Assembly (NCBI RefSeq): GCF_003326475.1
Contig: NZ_JPWA01000024.1
Span: 1 to 64,000 of the forward strand
Direction: 5' to 3'
Length of the DNA: 64,000 nt
Source of the DNA: Thalassospira xianhensis MCCC 1A02616
GTDB taxonomy: Bacteria > Pseudomonadota > Alphaproteobacteria > Rhodospirillales > Thalassospiraceae
Below, piece by piece: positions 9,347-19,373 of this stretch. The notes under the pieces are model-generated. The model ran no database searches. It was given only the letters and a program-made list of their open reading frames with translations, and was not told the origin of the DNA. Position numbers and translations under genes: made by a program. The number at the start of each line of letters is the position of its first letter. The first letter of the stretch is position 1.

Positions 9347-9634
9347 TTTTTGCTTTCCTTGTGTTGCTCTTGTTATTGCTCTTGGACGTAAAACCGGGCT
9401 ATCCCTTGGCTTCGTGACGCAACGCAGGATATCTCGGGCATCCGGCCACGCACGCGACATGACACGGAAAGGTTTCCTTATGCCCCCGACGATACCAAAA
9501 AGGGGACAGGGAAACAGTATCAGTTTACATTTATTGGGTTTTTCGCAGGCCGGGAAACATCATTGGCTTGACGGCGTTGTTACATTGATTGGAAATGTCA
9601 TTCATGGCATCGCAAATTCGGGATCTTTAGGCAG

Positions 9635-12600
9635 GTGCGTCGCATCAAAATCTTTACTGGCTGGTGTGGGCTGTTTCTTGCGGCCGTGATCCTTTTTGTC
9701 GGCGTTTTCACCGGTGTTCTGGTCTGGCGTATCGCGCAGGGCCCGGTTTCCCTGCATCGGCTGGTACCTTATGTGGTTGCCGAACTGAATGAAAGCAGCG
9801 GTGACACCAAATTCGAAGTCGGCGACATGGTCCTGTTCTGGCGCGGATGGGAAGAACGGTTTGATATCCGTCTTCAGGATGTGTCGGTGCGCGACGGGGC
9901 AGGAAGTGAAATGCTCCATGTGCCCGAGGCCGACGTGGTGTTTTCCAGCAAGGCGCTGTTTGACGGGGTTCTGGCCCTGCGGGAACTGAACCTGATCGCA
10001 CCGAAATTGCGTCTGGTCCGGCACGCCAACGGCCAGATCGATATCGGCTATAATCCCGAAGGACAGGCCGAAGCCCCGCTGCAATCCCTGCCAGTCCCTG
10101 ATCCCAAAACAGAACCTGAACCCGAAACAGCGCCAAAACCGGCACAAAACAATCCAGGCGCCCCGGCATCCGGTGATGCCAGCGGCAACAATGCCGAACA
10201 GCCGGGCGTGAATATGCCTCTGCCGTCGCCATCGGAAGGCACCGGGACCGAACCCGATCAATCACTTAGCGATGCGCAACGCGGTATTCGCGATGGCAGT
10301 GCGGCCATGCGCGAAATTGTCGCGATCCTGTCGGGCGAGATGGCCGATTTTCCCGCCGCCGCCTATTTCGAAAGCTTCGGCGTATCTGGCGCGGATCTTC
10401 AAGTATGGGACGAGGCCCTTGATCTTGTCTGGGCGGCACCATCTGCCGATATCCGTCTGTCGCGCAAGCCGATGGGCATTCACGCCGAAGCAACGATGAA
10501 GGTCAATGCCGGGCTGGTATCAACCGATGTCAATGTCTCGGCCGAATATGACAGCCGGGTCGAGGAAATCGACATGGTGGCCGATATTGGCGAAGTGATC
10601 CCGTCAAACCTGACCAGCATATCGGATACGTTTATTGATCTGGCCGGGGTTGATGTCCCGGTATCCGGCAGGCTTACGGCAAAGCTTGGCGCGGATGGCA
10701 GTGTCATCGAACTTGGTACCGATCTTGACCTTGGTGTAGGCCGGGTCGATCTTCCCGCCCCAATGGTTGCGGCCTATCACGTCACTGGTGGCAAGGTGGG
10801 GTTAAGTTTCGTGCCCGGTCGGCTAAGCTTTGATGATGTCCGGATCGAGGCTGGCGAAACCGCGGCGGTCCTGAAAGGGCAGGCGATAAACCCGCTTGGC
10901 CAGTGGGCCATCGATATCACCGCGACGGCAACCGATGTGCGGACCAACGATCTGCCGCAATTGTGGCCCGAAACTATTGGCGATAACGCGCGCACCTGGG
11001 TGGTCGAAAACCTGACCGAGGGCATTGTTCATCAGGCCGAACTGCGCACCAGACTGCATCAGGACGAAACCGGCAATATCGTTGTCGATCATCTGGACGG
11101 CGAAATGAACATGACCGGCGTTACCGTGCATTACCTTGGCGATATGCCATCGGTTCTGGGCGCAGGCGGTCGGGCGGAGTTTGATCAGTCAAGCTTCAGC
11201 ATCTTTGTTAATGAAGGCGAAGCCGACGGGATCGTCGTGGACGAGGCAACGCTTGTTTTCTCGCAGCTCGATACCGACAGCGAAATGGCCGATTTCGAAA
11301 TCGTCGCCCATGGCGGGGCACGCAATGCGCTTGAAATGATCGACGAAGAGCCGCTTGGTTTCGCAACCAAGCTTGGCATCAATCCCGCACAGGTCGAAGG
11401 CGAACAGGCAACCCGCGTCAAACTGCATTTCCCGTTGCTCAAAGACCTGTCTTTCGATGATGTCGAAGTCGCCGCTGCCGCCCGCATCGAAAATGCCGCC
11501 ATTACCGATGCGTTCCGCGACCTTGATATTTCCGATGGCACCTTTGAATTGCAGGTCAATACCAAGGGGCTGGAACTGTCGGGCGAGGCCGCGATAGGCA
11601 AGGGGCGAACCAACATTAAATGGGTCGAAAGCTTTGCCGACGATACCCCCGTCATCAGCCACTATGACCTTGAAGGCGATCTTGATCTCGCCGTACTCGA
11701 ACAGGTCGGTTTTGCTGCTGATCCGTATCTAAGCGGTGTCGCGACCGGCAAGGTCACCATCGAACATCTGCGCAGCAACGAGGTCGCCATCAAGGCGCAA
11801 ACCAGCCTGTCAGCGGCTGATATTGCGCTTGATATGGTCGATTATCATAAAACGCCGGGGCAGGATGCCAGCCTTGATTTCGATCTCACCGTCAAGGCCA
11901 ATGGGGCGGGTGAAGTGCGGTCGTTTAATCTGATGGCACCCGAACTGGTCGCCAAGGCCAAGGGCCGCTGGCGCGGTGATAGCCCGATTGCGGATAAATT
12001 CACGGTTAATCTGACCGATACGCGGTTTCGCGAAAACCTTGCGATTGCAGGTGCCATTACGGTTGATCAGGGCGGCAAACTTCTGGTCGACCTGAAGGGC
12101 AAACAGTTTGATCTGCGTCCGTTTGTCGAAGATAAACCGGCGGATGGTTCGGAACAAACCGCAAGCCCGGCGGGGGATTTCGATGCGATGGACATCCGCC
12201 TCGAAGCAGCCGACTTCCTGATCAAGGGTGAACGTCCGGTTCTGCGCGATGGATCAATCCTTTTGCATCAGACGGGCGAAAACCGCGAAATTGAAATCAC
12301 CGCCCGGCAGGCCGATGCCCAGCCATGGCTTGTCGGTGATGACGATGCCCCGCGCGAACCCGGCCCCGCCGAAAGCCCCAATAGCGGTGGCATCGGCCAA
12401 AACGCATCCCGGACCGGCGGGCGAACCGATATCTTCCTGTCCATTGATCAGCTGATCATGGCCAATGGTGAATTGGTTGATGAAATTGACGGATCCATTC
12501 ACGTTGTTGGTGACGAATGGGATGGTCTTGTCCTGAACGGAATGATGGGAGATCGCGCCAATGTCTTTGCCCAGGTCGAACGCAAGGACCCGAAAACGCG

Positions 12601-13192
12601 CAACGTGCGCCTGACCAGCGACGATGCGGGCAAATTCCTGCGTGCAGTCGATCTTTATGAAAACCTGCTGGGCGGGGCACTGACCATCGAGGGCACGGTC
12701 GATGACAGCACATGGTCGCAACCCTTCACCGGCAAGGTCAATATTACCGCCTTTCGTGCGGTGAACGCACCGCTTGCCGCCCGCGTGCTTGGTGCTGCGT
12801 CGCTTACCGGGCTTGCCGATGTGCTGGGTGGGAATGGGATTGCGTTTTCCGAACTGAACGGCGATTTCACCTATGCCAATGATGTGCTCTCGCTTAGCAA
12901 ATTCGCCGCCAACGGATCGGCGGTTGGCGTGACCAGCAATGGGTCGATTGATCTGGCCAAATCCGAAATCCGGCTGGCAGGCTCGATTGTGCCGATCTAT
13001 GCGCTGAATTCCGCCCTTGGCGCGATCCCGCTTCTGGGCGATTTGCTGGTGGGGGAGGAAGGCGGCGGCATTTTCGCCCCGACCTACACCATCGAAGGCG
13101 CACTTGAAGACCCCGACGTCACGGTCAATCCGCTATCGACCTTTGTGCCTGGCGTGTTCCGCAACCTGATCACCGGGGCCGAACCGGGATAA
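9635..13192 (+). CDS. Large AsmA/YhdP-like envelope protein (DUF3971 / AsmA-like C-terminal domain)
   Basis: This 1185-residue protein starts at a GTG. A single transmembrane anchor sits at about residues 8-32, and the rest is a long periplasmic chain. The pattern of short amphipathic beta strands (NIRL, LDGEMNMTGVTVHY, FSELNGDFTYANDVLSLSKFAANG) and the ending in GSIVPIYALNSALGAIPLLG and TYTIEGALEDPDVTVNPLS are characteristic of the YhdP/AsmA-like group. These are now viewed as bridge proteins that help move phospholipids between the inner and outer membranes. A low-complexity Pro/Glu/Ala insert lies at about residues 148-215. The gene is divergent from glnE and convergent with tyrS. That it is a YhdP equivalent is inferred from architecture, not from a search. 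Confidence 0.82.
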   Translation: MRRIKIFTGWCGLFLAAVILFVGVFTGVLVWRIAQGPVSLHRLVPYVVAELNESSGDTKFEVGDMVLFWRGWEERFDIRLQDVSVRDGAGSEMLHVPEADVVFSSKALFDGVLALRELNLIAPKLRLVRHANGQIDIGYNPEGQAEAPLQSLPVPDPKTEPEPETAPKPAQNNPGAPASGDASGNNAEQPGVNMPLPSPSEGTGTEPDQSLSDAQRGIRDGSAAMREIVAILSGEMADFPAAAYFESFGVSGADLQVWDEALDLVWAAPSADIRLSRKPMGIHAEATMKVNAGLVSTDVNVSAEYDSRVEEIDMVADIGEVIPSNLTSISDTFIDLAGVDVPVSGRLTAKLGADGSVIELGTDLDLGVGRVDLPAPMVAAYHVTGGKVGLSFVPGRLSFDDVRIEAGETAAVLKGQAINPLGQWAIDITATATDVRTNDLPQLWPETIGDNARTWVVENLTEGIVHQAELRTRLHQDETGNIVVDHLDGEMNMTGVTVHYLGDMPSVLGAGGRAEFDQSSFSIFVNEGEADGIVVDEATLVFSQLDTDSEMADFEIVAHGGARNALEMIDEEPLGFATKLGINPAQVEGEQATRVKLHFPLLKDLSFDDVEVAAAARIENAAITDAFRDLDISDGTFELQVNTKGLELSGEAAIGKGRTNIKWVESFADDTPVISHYDLEGDLDLAVLEQVGFAADPYLSGVATGKVTIEHLRSNEVAIKAQTSLSAADIALDMVDYHKTPGQDASLDFDLTVKANGAGEVRSFNLMAPELVAKAKGRWRGDSPIADKFTVNLTDTRFRENLAIAGAITVDQGGKLLVDLKGKQFDLRPFVEDKPADGSEQTASPAGDFDAMDIRLEAADFLIKGERPVLRDGSILLHQTGENREIEITARQADAQPWLVGDDDAPREPGPAESPNSGGIGQNASRTGGRTDIFLSIDQLIMANGELVDEIDGSIHVVGDEWDGLVLNGMMGDRANVFAQVERKDPKTRNVRLTSDDAGKFLRAVDLYENLLGGALTIEGTVDDSTWSQPFTGKVNITAFRAVNAPLAARVLGAASLTGLADVLGGNGIAFSELNGDFTYANDVLSLSKFAANGSAVGVTSNGSIDLAKSEIRLAGSIVPIYALNSALGAIPLLGDLLVGEEGGGIFAPTYTIEGALEDPDVTVNPLSTFVPGVFRNLITGAEPG

Positions 13193-13195
13193 GAT

Positions 13196-13225
13196 AAAGG
13201 CCCCGGACGTATGCCCGGGGCCTTT
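13196..13225. terminator. Bidirectional terminator between the AsmA-like gene and tyrS
   Basis: Perfect arms AAAGGCCCCGG / CCGGGGCCTTT flank an 8-base loop between the convergent stop codons at 13192 and 13258. Confidence 0.88.
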
Positions 13226-13257
13226 GATTTCCCATCCGATAAGACCGGATAGCTGGA

Positions 13258-14511
13258 TTAAACCGGCTTGATCAGAACGTGGCGCTTTTTGCCCGCCGAA
13301 AGCTTGATGACACCATCGGCATTGATGGCTTCCCCGCCAATGGTGATGTTTTCATCATCGACTTTCTCGTCATTGATCTTGGCACCACCACCCTTGATCA
13401 GGCGACGTGCTTCGCCCCCCGATTTGGCAAGGTCGGCACGGCGGAACAGATCAAATGCCGGAATACCGGCCTCGATTTCCGATTTCGGAACTTCGACAGT
13501 CGGCAGATCGTCGGCCAGAACGCCTTCCTCAAACGTCTTGCGCGCGGTTTCCGCTGCCGCAAGGGCGGCTTCTTCACCGCGGCACAGCTTGACGGCCTCG
13601 AATGCCAGAATCTTCTTGGCTTCGTTGATGCCAGCCCCTTCAAGCTTCGCGTATTCTTCGATCTGTTCAAGCGACAGCTCGGTGAACAGACGCATGAACT
13701 TAATGACGTCGGCGTCTTCGCTGTTGCGCCAGAACTGGTAATAATCATAGGCCGACAGGCGTTCCTCGTTCAGCCACACCGCACCCGACGCCGTCTTGCC
13801 CATCTTCGCACCTGATGCGGTGGTCATAAGCGGTGTGGTCAGGCCAAACAATGCGCTGTCGTCAACGCGACGGCCAAGCTCGACGCCATTGACGATATTG
13901 CCCCACTGGTCCGAACCGCCCATCTGAAGGACGCAGCCATATTTGCGCTGCAGTTCGACAAAGTCATAGGCCTGCAGGATCATATAGTTGAATTCAAGGA
14001 AGCTCAGCGACTGTTCACGTTCCAGACGCAGCTTGACGGAATCAAAGCTCAGCATCCGGTTGACCGAAAAATGACGCCCGAAATCACGCAGGAATTCGAT
14101 GTAATTGATCTTGTCGAGCCAATCGGCATTGTTGACCATGACCGCATCGGTCGGGCCATCGCCAAAGGTCAGGAACTGCTGAAAGACCTTTTTGATCCCG
14201 GCCATGTTGGCGGCAATGATTTCATCGGTCAGAACCGGGCGGGCATCATCGCGGCCGGTCGGATCCCCAACGCGGGTCGTGCCGCCGCCCATCAGGACAA
14301 TCGGCTTATGGCCGGTTTTCTGCAACCAGCGCAGCATCATGATCGAAACAAGCGACCCGACATGCAGGCTGTCTGCAGTGCAATCATAGCCCACATAGCA
14401 CACCACCTTTTTTTCTGACGCATAGGCATCAAGCCCTTCAAGATCAGTACATTGGTGGATGTAACCGCGGTCATTCATGACGCGGAGAAAATCAGACTTC
14501 AGTTCAGTCAT
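13258..14511 (-). CDS. tyrS: Tyrosyl-tRNA synthetase
   Basis: This 417-residue class I synthetase charges tRNA-Tyr. The HIGH-type motif is HVGS (in [20 protein letters not shown]) and the KMSKS-type motif is KMGKTASG. The tyrosine pocket segments [12 protein letters not shown] and [11 protein letters not shown] are present, and an S4 RNA-binding domain forms the C-terminus ([17 protein letters not shown]). I chose the ATG at 14511 (MTELKSDFL) because the family begins there. The frame remains open for another 83 codons upstream but encodes nothing recognisable. The gene is divergent from anmK, with a 205-base shared promoter region. Confidence 0.97.
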   Translation of the reverse strand: MTELKSDFLRVMNDRGYIHQCTDLEGLDAYASEKKVVCYVGYDCTADSLHVGSLVSIMMLRWLQKTGHKPIVLMGGGTTRVGDPTGRDDARPVLTDEIIAANMAGIKKVFQQFLTFGDGPTDAVMVNNADWLDKINYIEFLRDFGRHFSVNRMLSFDSVKLRLEREQSLSFLEFNYMILQAYDFVELQRKYGCVLQMGGSDQWGNIVNGVELGRRVDDSALFGLTTPLMTTASGAKMGKTASGAVWLNEERLSAYDYYQFWRNSEDADVIKFMRLFTELSLEQIEEYAKLEGAGINEAKKILAFEAVKLCRGEEAALAAAETARKTFEEGVLADDLPTVEVPKSEIEAGIPAFDLFRRADLAKSGGEARRLIKGGGAKINDEKVDDENITIGGEAINADGVIKLSAGKKRHVLIKPV

Positions 14512-14716
14512 GGTTTTTGCGCTATGTTGGTTGTGAGTGTAAAAATACGAGCACCCCAAAGGGCGGACGCGATGATCTAGCACAGAAAATATCCCCACGG
14601 CAACGCATCGACGCCCTGTTTGCAATGCATGGTAACGATTTCGCGATAAATCGGGCTTAATCTGCGCTCTTGCAGTACCAACAGACGCAAAAACGCATAC
14701 GGGAATGGAGTACAAA

Positions 14717-15841
14717 ATGACAACCGGCTGGATCAAGGCCATCGGCATGATGAGCGGCACATCCCTTGACGGGGTGGATGCGGCATTGATTGAAACCGAT
14801 GGCGTCGAAGTCAGGCGTACCGGTCATGCCGTTTTCGTGCCGTATAGCCCCGAATTGCGCGAACGCATGCGCGCCTGCTTTGGCAATCGCAGTGCCACCA
14901 ATACCGAACATGTCGTGGCCGACGATCTGACGCTTGTGCATGTTGATGCCGTTAACATGTTGCTGGATCGTGCATCGATTTCACCCTCTGAAATCGGCGT
15001 GATCGGGTTTCATGGCCAGACCGTGTTTCATGAACCGGCATCGGGGATCACGCGCCAGATCGGCACACCCGATATGCTGGCCGAAAAAGCCGGCATTCCG
15101 GTTGTCGCCGATTTCAGGTTGGCCGATGTTGCCGCCGGGGGCGAGGGTGCGCCGCTGGCCCCGGTTTATCATGCGGCACTGATGAAAAGTGCCGGTGTTG
15201 ATATGCCGGTCGCGGTTCTCAATATCGGGGGCGTTTCCAATGTGACATGGATCGGCCCGAACGAAGAACTGCTGGCCTTTGATTGTGGACCGGGTAATGC
15301 ACGCATTGACGACTGGATGCTGCGCCATACCGGCACGCCGGTTGACCTGAATGGTGCAACCGCCGCATCCGGCCTGCCGGACCCGATGATCGAAGTCAGA
15401 TTTCTCGAAGACCCGTATTTCGACCGCATCCCGCCCAAATCGCTTGATCGCGAGGATATAGCATCCCGCATTGATGGATTGGTGGCAGAGGCAAAGCTGG
15501 GCGTTGCCGACGGGGCGGCAACACTGGCGCAATGCACGGTGGCCGCAGTCGTTGCCGGGGTAAATCATCTGCCATCTGCCCCCCTGCAATGGTTTGTCTG
15601 CGGGGGCGGGCGGCACAATGATTATCTGATGGAACATTTGAATAATCGGCTGGGTGTTCCGGTGCGATCCGTTGATGAACTGGATTGGGATGGCGACGCG
15701 GTCGAGGCCGAATGTTTCGGTTATCTGGCGGTACGCCACCTTTGCGATCTGCCGCTAAGCTTTCCGGGGACAACCGGTGTTCCGCATCCTTGTTGCGGGG
15801 GGCTGTTATATAAGGCGCTGCACCCTGTCTCTTCAGTCTAA
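14717..15841 (+). CDS. anmK: Anhydro-N-acetylmuramic acid kinase
   Basis: AnmK phosphorylates 1,6-anhydro-MurNAc in cell-wall recycling, giving MurNAc-6-phosphate. The ATPase phosphate-binding segment [17 protein letters not shown] is at the N-terminus. [22 protein letters not shown] and [13 protein letters not shown] follow, as in the family, and the length of 374 residues is normal. The start at 14717 is favoured over an ATG at 14705 because a GGAG ribosome site sits 6 bases upstream. The stop codon overlaps, tail to tail, the end of the AT-rich nuclease gene on the other strand by 9 bases. Confidence 0.95.
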   Translation: MTTGWIKAIGMMSGTSLDGVDAALIETDGVEVRRTGHAVFVPYSPELRERMRACFGNRSATNTEHVVADDLTLVHVDAVNMLLDRASISPSEIGVIGFHGQTVFHEPASGITRQIGTPDMLAEKAGIPVVADFRLADVAAGGEGAPLAPVYHAALMKSAGVDMPVAVLNIGGVSNVTWIGPNEELLAFDCGPGNARIDDWMLRHTGTPVDLNGATAASGLPDPMIEVRFLEDPYFDRIPPKSLDREDIASRIDGLVAEAKLGVADGAATLAQCTVAAVVAGVNHLPSAPLQWFVCGGGRHNDYLMEHLNNRLGVPVRSVDELDWDGDAVEAECFGYLAVRHLCDLPLSFPGTTGVPHPCCGGLLYKALHPVSSV

Positions 15842-16927
15842 ATGCCGGTTTCTCTTGAAGTCACTTAGCCTGCGTTCCAGTCGTTTGATCGTGGGTTTGT
15901 GTGCAACGGGTATATAGCGATTGGAAAACTTTGTGTGCTGGCGAAATTGTGTGGTGAGGAGTCGTCTATTTTGGAAGCTCTCCACGATGAACATTTCTTG
16001 TTCATCGTCTGTGATGTTATTGCAGTAATAGTAAATCAGCGGGTGGACTTGAAAGTAAAATTTCCCGATAGAGAGTTGCTTGTCACCTAGGGGAAGTTGG
16101 TCAAGTTGTAGTTCAATTTCCTCGTTGGTTAATGCGTTCTTATAAACCACAGGATGAGAAAAGGCGCTTGGCTCTATCTGTGTATTCCCACGAATAGGGT
16201 GTCCCATTGATCGTGTGATCTTAAACTCCAGAGATTGTATGGATCCTTTCGGAAAAAAATAATCATCAATCGGTTTCGCAAACGTTGGTGCAGGAAATTT
16301 AATTAAATGCGACTCATTGCCATTTGAATTATCAAAATCGATAGGGATTTCCCTAATGACTTGGTCAATTGTTTTTCCGTCGCTAAGAACTGTATTGGCA
16401 ACGTAATACTCTAGTTGGGAGGGGTCCTGCGGGAGTTTTGCTTTCTTGCCGCTTGTGTAGTGCAAAACAATGTCAGTGATTATTTCTACCGGTGTTGGTG
16501 GGCCAAGTTCGATTTTCATTTCTTCGCTGGTCTGAGCTTTTCTATGACGTATCAATACATGGCTTTGCGCTTCGGAGAGTACGAATTTTTCTTGGTTGAA
16601 TTTAACGGTAAAGAGCTCGATACCGTGTTTCTGTGCAACTTTAATAGCTCCGGATTGAAATCCTGCTGCGGTAACAAAAACTGATTTGTTGGAGTTGTAG
16701 TCCCTCGTCTTTGTTACGAAGGCTTCAATTTCTGAGGCAGAGGATTTCCTGTTTTTGTTCTTCACTTCCACAAGAACGAGATATCGCATAGTTCCAATCT
16801 GAAACCGGACGGTAACGTCAAATTGCCTGTCATCAATGATCTCATTCCATGTTACGTCAGCACCTTCGCTTGTGGCGCTGTGAATGCCAGCAACAATTCG
16901 TTCTAGATACTTATCCTCACTGATCAT
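15833..16927 (-). CDS. Restriction-endonuclease-like (Mrr/PD-(D/E)xK) protein of unknown specificity
   Basis: This 364-residue protein has a PD-(D/E)xK type nuclease core at about residues 20-115. WNEIIDDRQFDVTVRF supplies the Asp, YLVLVEVKNKNR supplies the E-x-K, and FVTAAGFQSGAIKVAQKHGIELFTV is the conserved final strand and helix of the Mrr/type IV restriction fold. The C-terminal 240 residues are not recognised and may be a target-recognition part. The gene is clearly more AT-rich than its neighbours, has no methylase partner, and is inserted between anmK and an alpha/beta hydrolase, which suggests horizontal gain. A methylation-dependent restriction role is possible but unproven. Confidence 0.75.
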   Translation of the reverse strand: MISEDKYLERIVAGIHSATSEGADVTWNEIIDDRQFDVTVRFQIGTMRYLVLVEVKNKNRKSSASEIEAFVTKTRDYNSNKSVFVTAAGFQSGAIKVAQKHGIELFTVKFNQEKFVLSEAQSHVLIRHRKAQTSEEMKIELGPPTPVEIITDIVLHYTSGKKAKLPQDPSQLEYYVANTVLSDGKTIDQVIREIPIDFDNSNGNESHLIKFPAPTFAKPIDDYFFPKGSIQSLEFKITRSMGHPIRGNTQIEPSAFSHPVVYKNALTNEEIELQLDQLPLGDKQLSIGKFYFQVHPLIYYYCNNITDDEQEMFIVESFQNRRLLTTQFRQHTKFSNRYIPVAHKPTIKRLERRLSDFKRNRHLD

Positions 16928-17034
16928 CCGATCAAGAGCCTCTATTTTAGATGGAGGGTTTATGAACGCTTGTTGAGCGTAGCATCCGGACAGAGTGATG
17001 AAAGAAAATTGTTTAAGAGTTCATTGTAATAAAA

Positions 17035-17060
17035 AAAGGCCGCCTGATCAGGCGGCCTTT
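17035..17060 (-). terminator. Rho-independent terminator of the alpha/beta hydrolase gene
   Basis: The perfect 26-base palindrome centred on CTGATCAG (arms AAAGGCCGCCTGA / TCAGGCGGCCTTT) is followed on the minus strand by a long T run. Confidence 0.92.
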
Positions 17061-17085
17061 GGTCTTTTTGGCTGGCGGCGCGTAA

Positions 17086-17724
17086 TTACGCGCTGCGCTT
17101 GTCCAGATAGGCAGCCGTTTTCTTGATCACTTCGTCCTGCTGCTTGGCAAAATAGTGATCGGCACCTTCGATGGTGCACATATCAACCTCGATGCCTTTC
17201 TGGGCATTCAGCTTGTCGGCAAGCTTGTTGACCGAAGACAGCGGGATGTTGGTGTCGTGTGACCCGTGGATCATGATCCCGGATGACGGGCAGGGGGCCA
17301 GGAAGGTGAAGTCATATTCACTGGCCGGGGCCGCAACCGAAATAAAGCCGTCGATTTCCGGGCGGCGCATCAAAAGCTGCATGCCGATCCACGAACCGAA
17401 CGAATAACCGGCAACCCAGGTTGCGCGTGCATTGGCGTTATAGGTCTGCATCCAGTCGAGTGCGGATGCCGCATCCGACAATTCGCCGATCCCCTGGTCA
17501 TAAACGCCCTGCGAGCGTCCGACACCGCGGAAATTGAAACGCATGACCGAATAGCCGCGATCCTTGAACATGTTGAACATGTTGAAGCACAGCTTGTTGT
17601 TCATCGTGCCGCCCTGCTGGGGGTGCGGATGAAGAATAAGTGCAATGGGCGAATCGTCTGCGCCATTGTGGTGATAGCGACCTTCAAGGCGGCCTTCGGG
17701 GCCGTTAAAAATGACCTCAGGCAT
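17086..17724 (-). CDS. Alpha/beta hydrolase (dienelactone-hydrolase-like small hydrolase)
   Basis: The protein has 212 residues. It shows the oxyanion segment LILHPHPQQGGTM, the strand MRFNFRGVGRSQG, the nucleophile elbow GYSFGSW (Ser at about residue 107), an acid loop GSHDTNIP, and the catalytic His in EGADHYFAKQ. Proteins of this size and pattern are serine hydrolases with unknown natural substrates in alphaproteobacteria. It is divergent from cysE and the isc operon across a 240-base region, an arrangement that may be a conserved neighbourhood. There is no signal peptide, so it acts in the cytoplasm. Confidence 0.85.
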   Translation of the reverse strand: MPEVIFNGPEGRLEGRYHHNGADDSPIALILHPHPQQGGTMNNKLCFNMFNMFKDRGYSVMRFNFRGVGRSQGVYDQGIGELSDAASALDWMQTYNANARATWVAGYSFGSWIGMQLLMRRPEIDGFISVAAPASEYDFTFLAPCPSSGIMIHGSHDTNIPLSSVNKLADKLNAQKGIEVDMCTIEGADHYFAKQQDEVIKKTAAYLDKRSA

Positions 17725-17831
17725 GGATCAGACTGCTCCTGTCCACGAATGGAATGGGGTGAGTGAAGAATATATCCGAGTATTTTTGTAGGTTTTTTCG
17801 TTTTTGTGCATAAATTGCTTTGGGCAAATAC

Positions 17832-17860
17832 TTGACCAGGTTACTCGGTTATCCTATATT
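17832..17860 (+). promoter_or_regulatory. Sigma-70-like promoter of cysE-iscR-isc with overlapping candidate Rrf2/IscR site
   Basis: The -35 TTGACC and -10 TATATT are separated by exactly 17 bases (17838-17854). The spacer contains TTACTCGGTTATCC. Taken with the -35, the segment ACTTGACC...ACTCGGTTAT is of the kind proposed as IscR/Rrf2 boxes in alphaproteobacteria; that assignment is from memory and is an inference. A transcription start near 17867 excludes the upstream-most ATG (17804) as the cysE start. No comparable promoter is evident directly before iscR, so cysE and the isc genes may be one transcript. Confidence 0.6.
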
Positions 17861-17968
17861 CCGGCTAACCCGATGGCATCATTGCTGTCCGTTTTGCGCG
17901 GTTCGCGCTGCGGGCAACGATGTCGGCTGCCGGGAATCGAAGCTACTAATTACACAGTGGACAGCCCG

Positions 17969-18697
17969 ATGTTCAAGCTAATTCGTCAGGAAATAGACGC
18001 GATGATCGCCCGTGATCCTGCGGCGCGTTCCCGCTGGGAAGTCGTGATCAGCTATCCTGCGTTCCATGCCATCATGGGATATCGCGGCACAAACTGGCTG
18101 TGGAAGCGCGGTTTCCGTTTAACCGCACGCTTCCTGTCACAGATTTTGCGCTGGCTTACCGGGATTGAAATTCACCCCGGTGCGACCATCGGCAAACGCT
18201 TCTTTATCGACCATGGTATGGGGGTCGTGATTGGCGAAACCGCCGAGATTGGCGATGATGTGACCCTTTATCAGGGGGTAACCCTTGGCGGGACGTCGCC
18301 CAGTGTCAATAGCGACGGCCAACGCGGGCTGAAACGTCACCCGACGCTTGAAGATGGGGTGATTGTCGGTTCTGGCGCGCAAATCCTTGGTCCGTTCATC
18401 GTTCGCAAGAATGCGCGTGTTGGCGGCAACGCCGTCGTGCTGTCCGAAGTCCCCGAAGGTGCGACCGTGGTCGGTATTCCCGCCCGCATCGTACGCCGGG
18501 AAAAAGATGATCGTTTCTGTGCCTATGGCACGCCGCTGGGCGATCTGCCCGATCCGGTTGCCCGCGCTCTTGAAGAACTCGGACGCGAAGTCCAGACGCT
18601 GCGCAATCAGGTTGCCGCCCTCGAAGCCGACAAGGCGGGCACTGTTGCCGGTGCGGATAAACCGGCAAAGCCGCGGATTGTTGCGGCATCCGAGTGA
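17969..18697 (+). CDS. cysE: Serine O-acetyltransferase
   Basis: CysE acetylates serine to O-acetylserine, the acceptor of sulfide in cysteine synthesis. The 242-residue protein has the N-terminal helical domain (FKLIRQEIDAMIARDPAARS), then the left-handed beta-helix with hexapeptide repeats (IHPGATIGKRFFIDHGMGVV, IGETAEIGDDVTLYQGVTLGG) containing the catalytic Asp-His pair in DHGMG. A flexible tail rich in Lys/Ala follows. I chose the ATG at 17969 because the family starts there; a GTG at 17957 is possible, and the frame runs open to 17804 but precedes the predicted promoter. It sits upstream of iscR on the same strand, which ties cysteine supply to Fe-S cluster assembly. Confidence 0.94.
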   Translation: MFKLIRQEIDAMIARDPAARSRWEVVISYPAFHAIMGYRGTNWLWKRGFRLTARFLSQILRWLTGIEIHPGATIGKRFFIDHGMGVVIGETAEIGDDVTLYQGVTLGGTSPSVNSDGQRGLKRHPTLEDGVIVGSGAQILGPFIVRKNARVGGNAVVLSEVPEGATVVGIPARIVRREKDDRFCAYGTPLGDLPDPVARALEELGREVQTLRNQVAALEADKAGTVAGADKPAKPRIVAASE

Positions 18698-18832
18698 TTT
18701 TGTTCCGCCCGAAATCGGGCAGGTACAGACAGGGGCATCAAATCGACATGTTGATCGCCCATAAAGGAAATACAGAGCTTGTGATCGTTACCCGTCAGGT
18801 CGGGTCTTGATCGACAGGTAGGAGGACGAACC

Positions 18833-19315
18833 GTGAAGCTGAGTACAAAAGGCCGCTATGCCGTGATGGCGATGGTCGATCTCGCTGATAGCAGCAGGGA
18901 CCGGCCGGTCGCGCTTGCCGATATTGCGGACCGTCAGGAAATATCCCTGTCCTATCTGGAACAGCTTTTTGGCAAATTGCGCAAAGGCGGGCTTGTCCGT
19001 TCCGTGCGTGGTCCGGGTGGCGGTTATCTGCTCGCCCGCACCGCCGAGGATACCCGCATCGCCGACGTGATCCTGGCCGTGGACGAGCCGATCCGTGCAA
19101 CCCGCTGCAAGTCGGGATCGCCAAAGGGCTGCAAATCCAATCAGGGCCGGTGTCTGACCCATGAATTGTGGGAAGAACTTGGCAACCAGATTTATCTTTA
19201 TCTGGCCTCTGTCAGCCTGGCCGACGTTGTGGATCGCCGTGTTTCCGGATCGACCCGGATGTTCGAACCGCGGACCACGAAAATCAAAGAGCCGAGCCAG
19301 GTTGCGGCCCAGTAA
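18833..19315 (+). CDS. iscR: Fe-S cluster-responsive Rrf2 regulator IscR
   Basis: This Rrf2-family transcription factor (160 residues) starts at a GTG, with GGAGG 7 bases upstream. The winged helix-turn-helix is at about residues 10-65 (ISLSYLEQLFGKLRKGGLV, RGPGGGYLLA). The cluster-binding ligands are Cys92, Cys100, Cys107 and His110. E. coli IscR has the same order with slightly shorter spacings, so this loop is a little longer. The protein should hold a [2Fe-2S] cluster and repress the operon when clusters are plentiful. It lies first among the isc genes, after cysE. Confidence 0.95.
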   Translation: MKLSTKGRYAVMAMVDLADSSRDRPVALADIADRQEISLSYLEQLFGKLRKGGLVRSVRGPGGGYLLARTAEDTRIADVILAVDEPIRATRCKSGSPKGCKSNQGRCLTHELWEELGNQIYLYLASVSLADVVDRRVSGSTRMFEPRTTKIKEPSQVAAQ

Positions 19316-19373
19316 CTTGTCCTCTATATCGAGGGCAGAATAAGAGAATGCGAATAAGGATGATTTTAAACTG

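Noticed and set aside
9347-9634. Promoter between glnE and the AsmA-like gene
   Set aside because: TTGACG near 9570 has no acceptable -10 at the right distance, so no promoter is claimed.
17804-17968. N-terminal extension of cysE from ATG 17804
   Set aside because: It lies before the predicted promoter (17832-17860) and the residues do not match the family.
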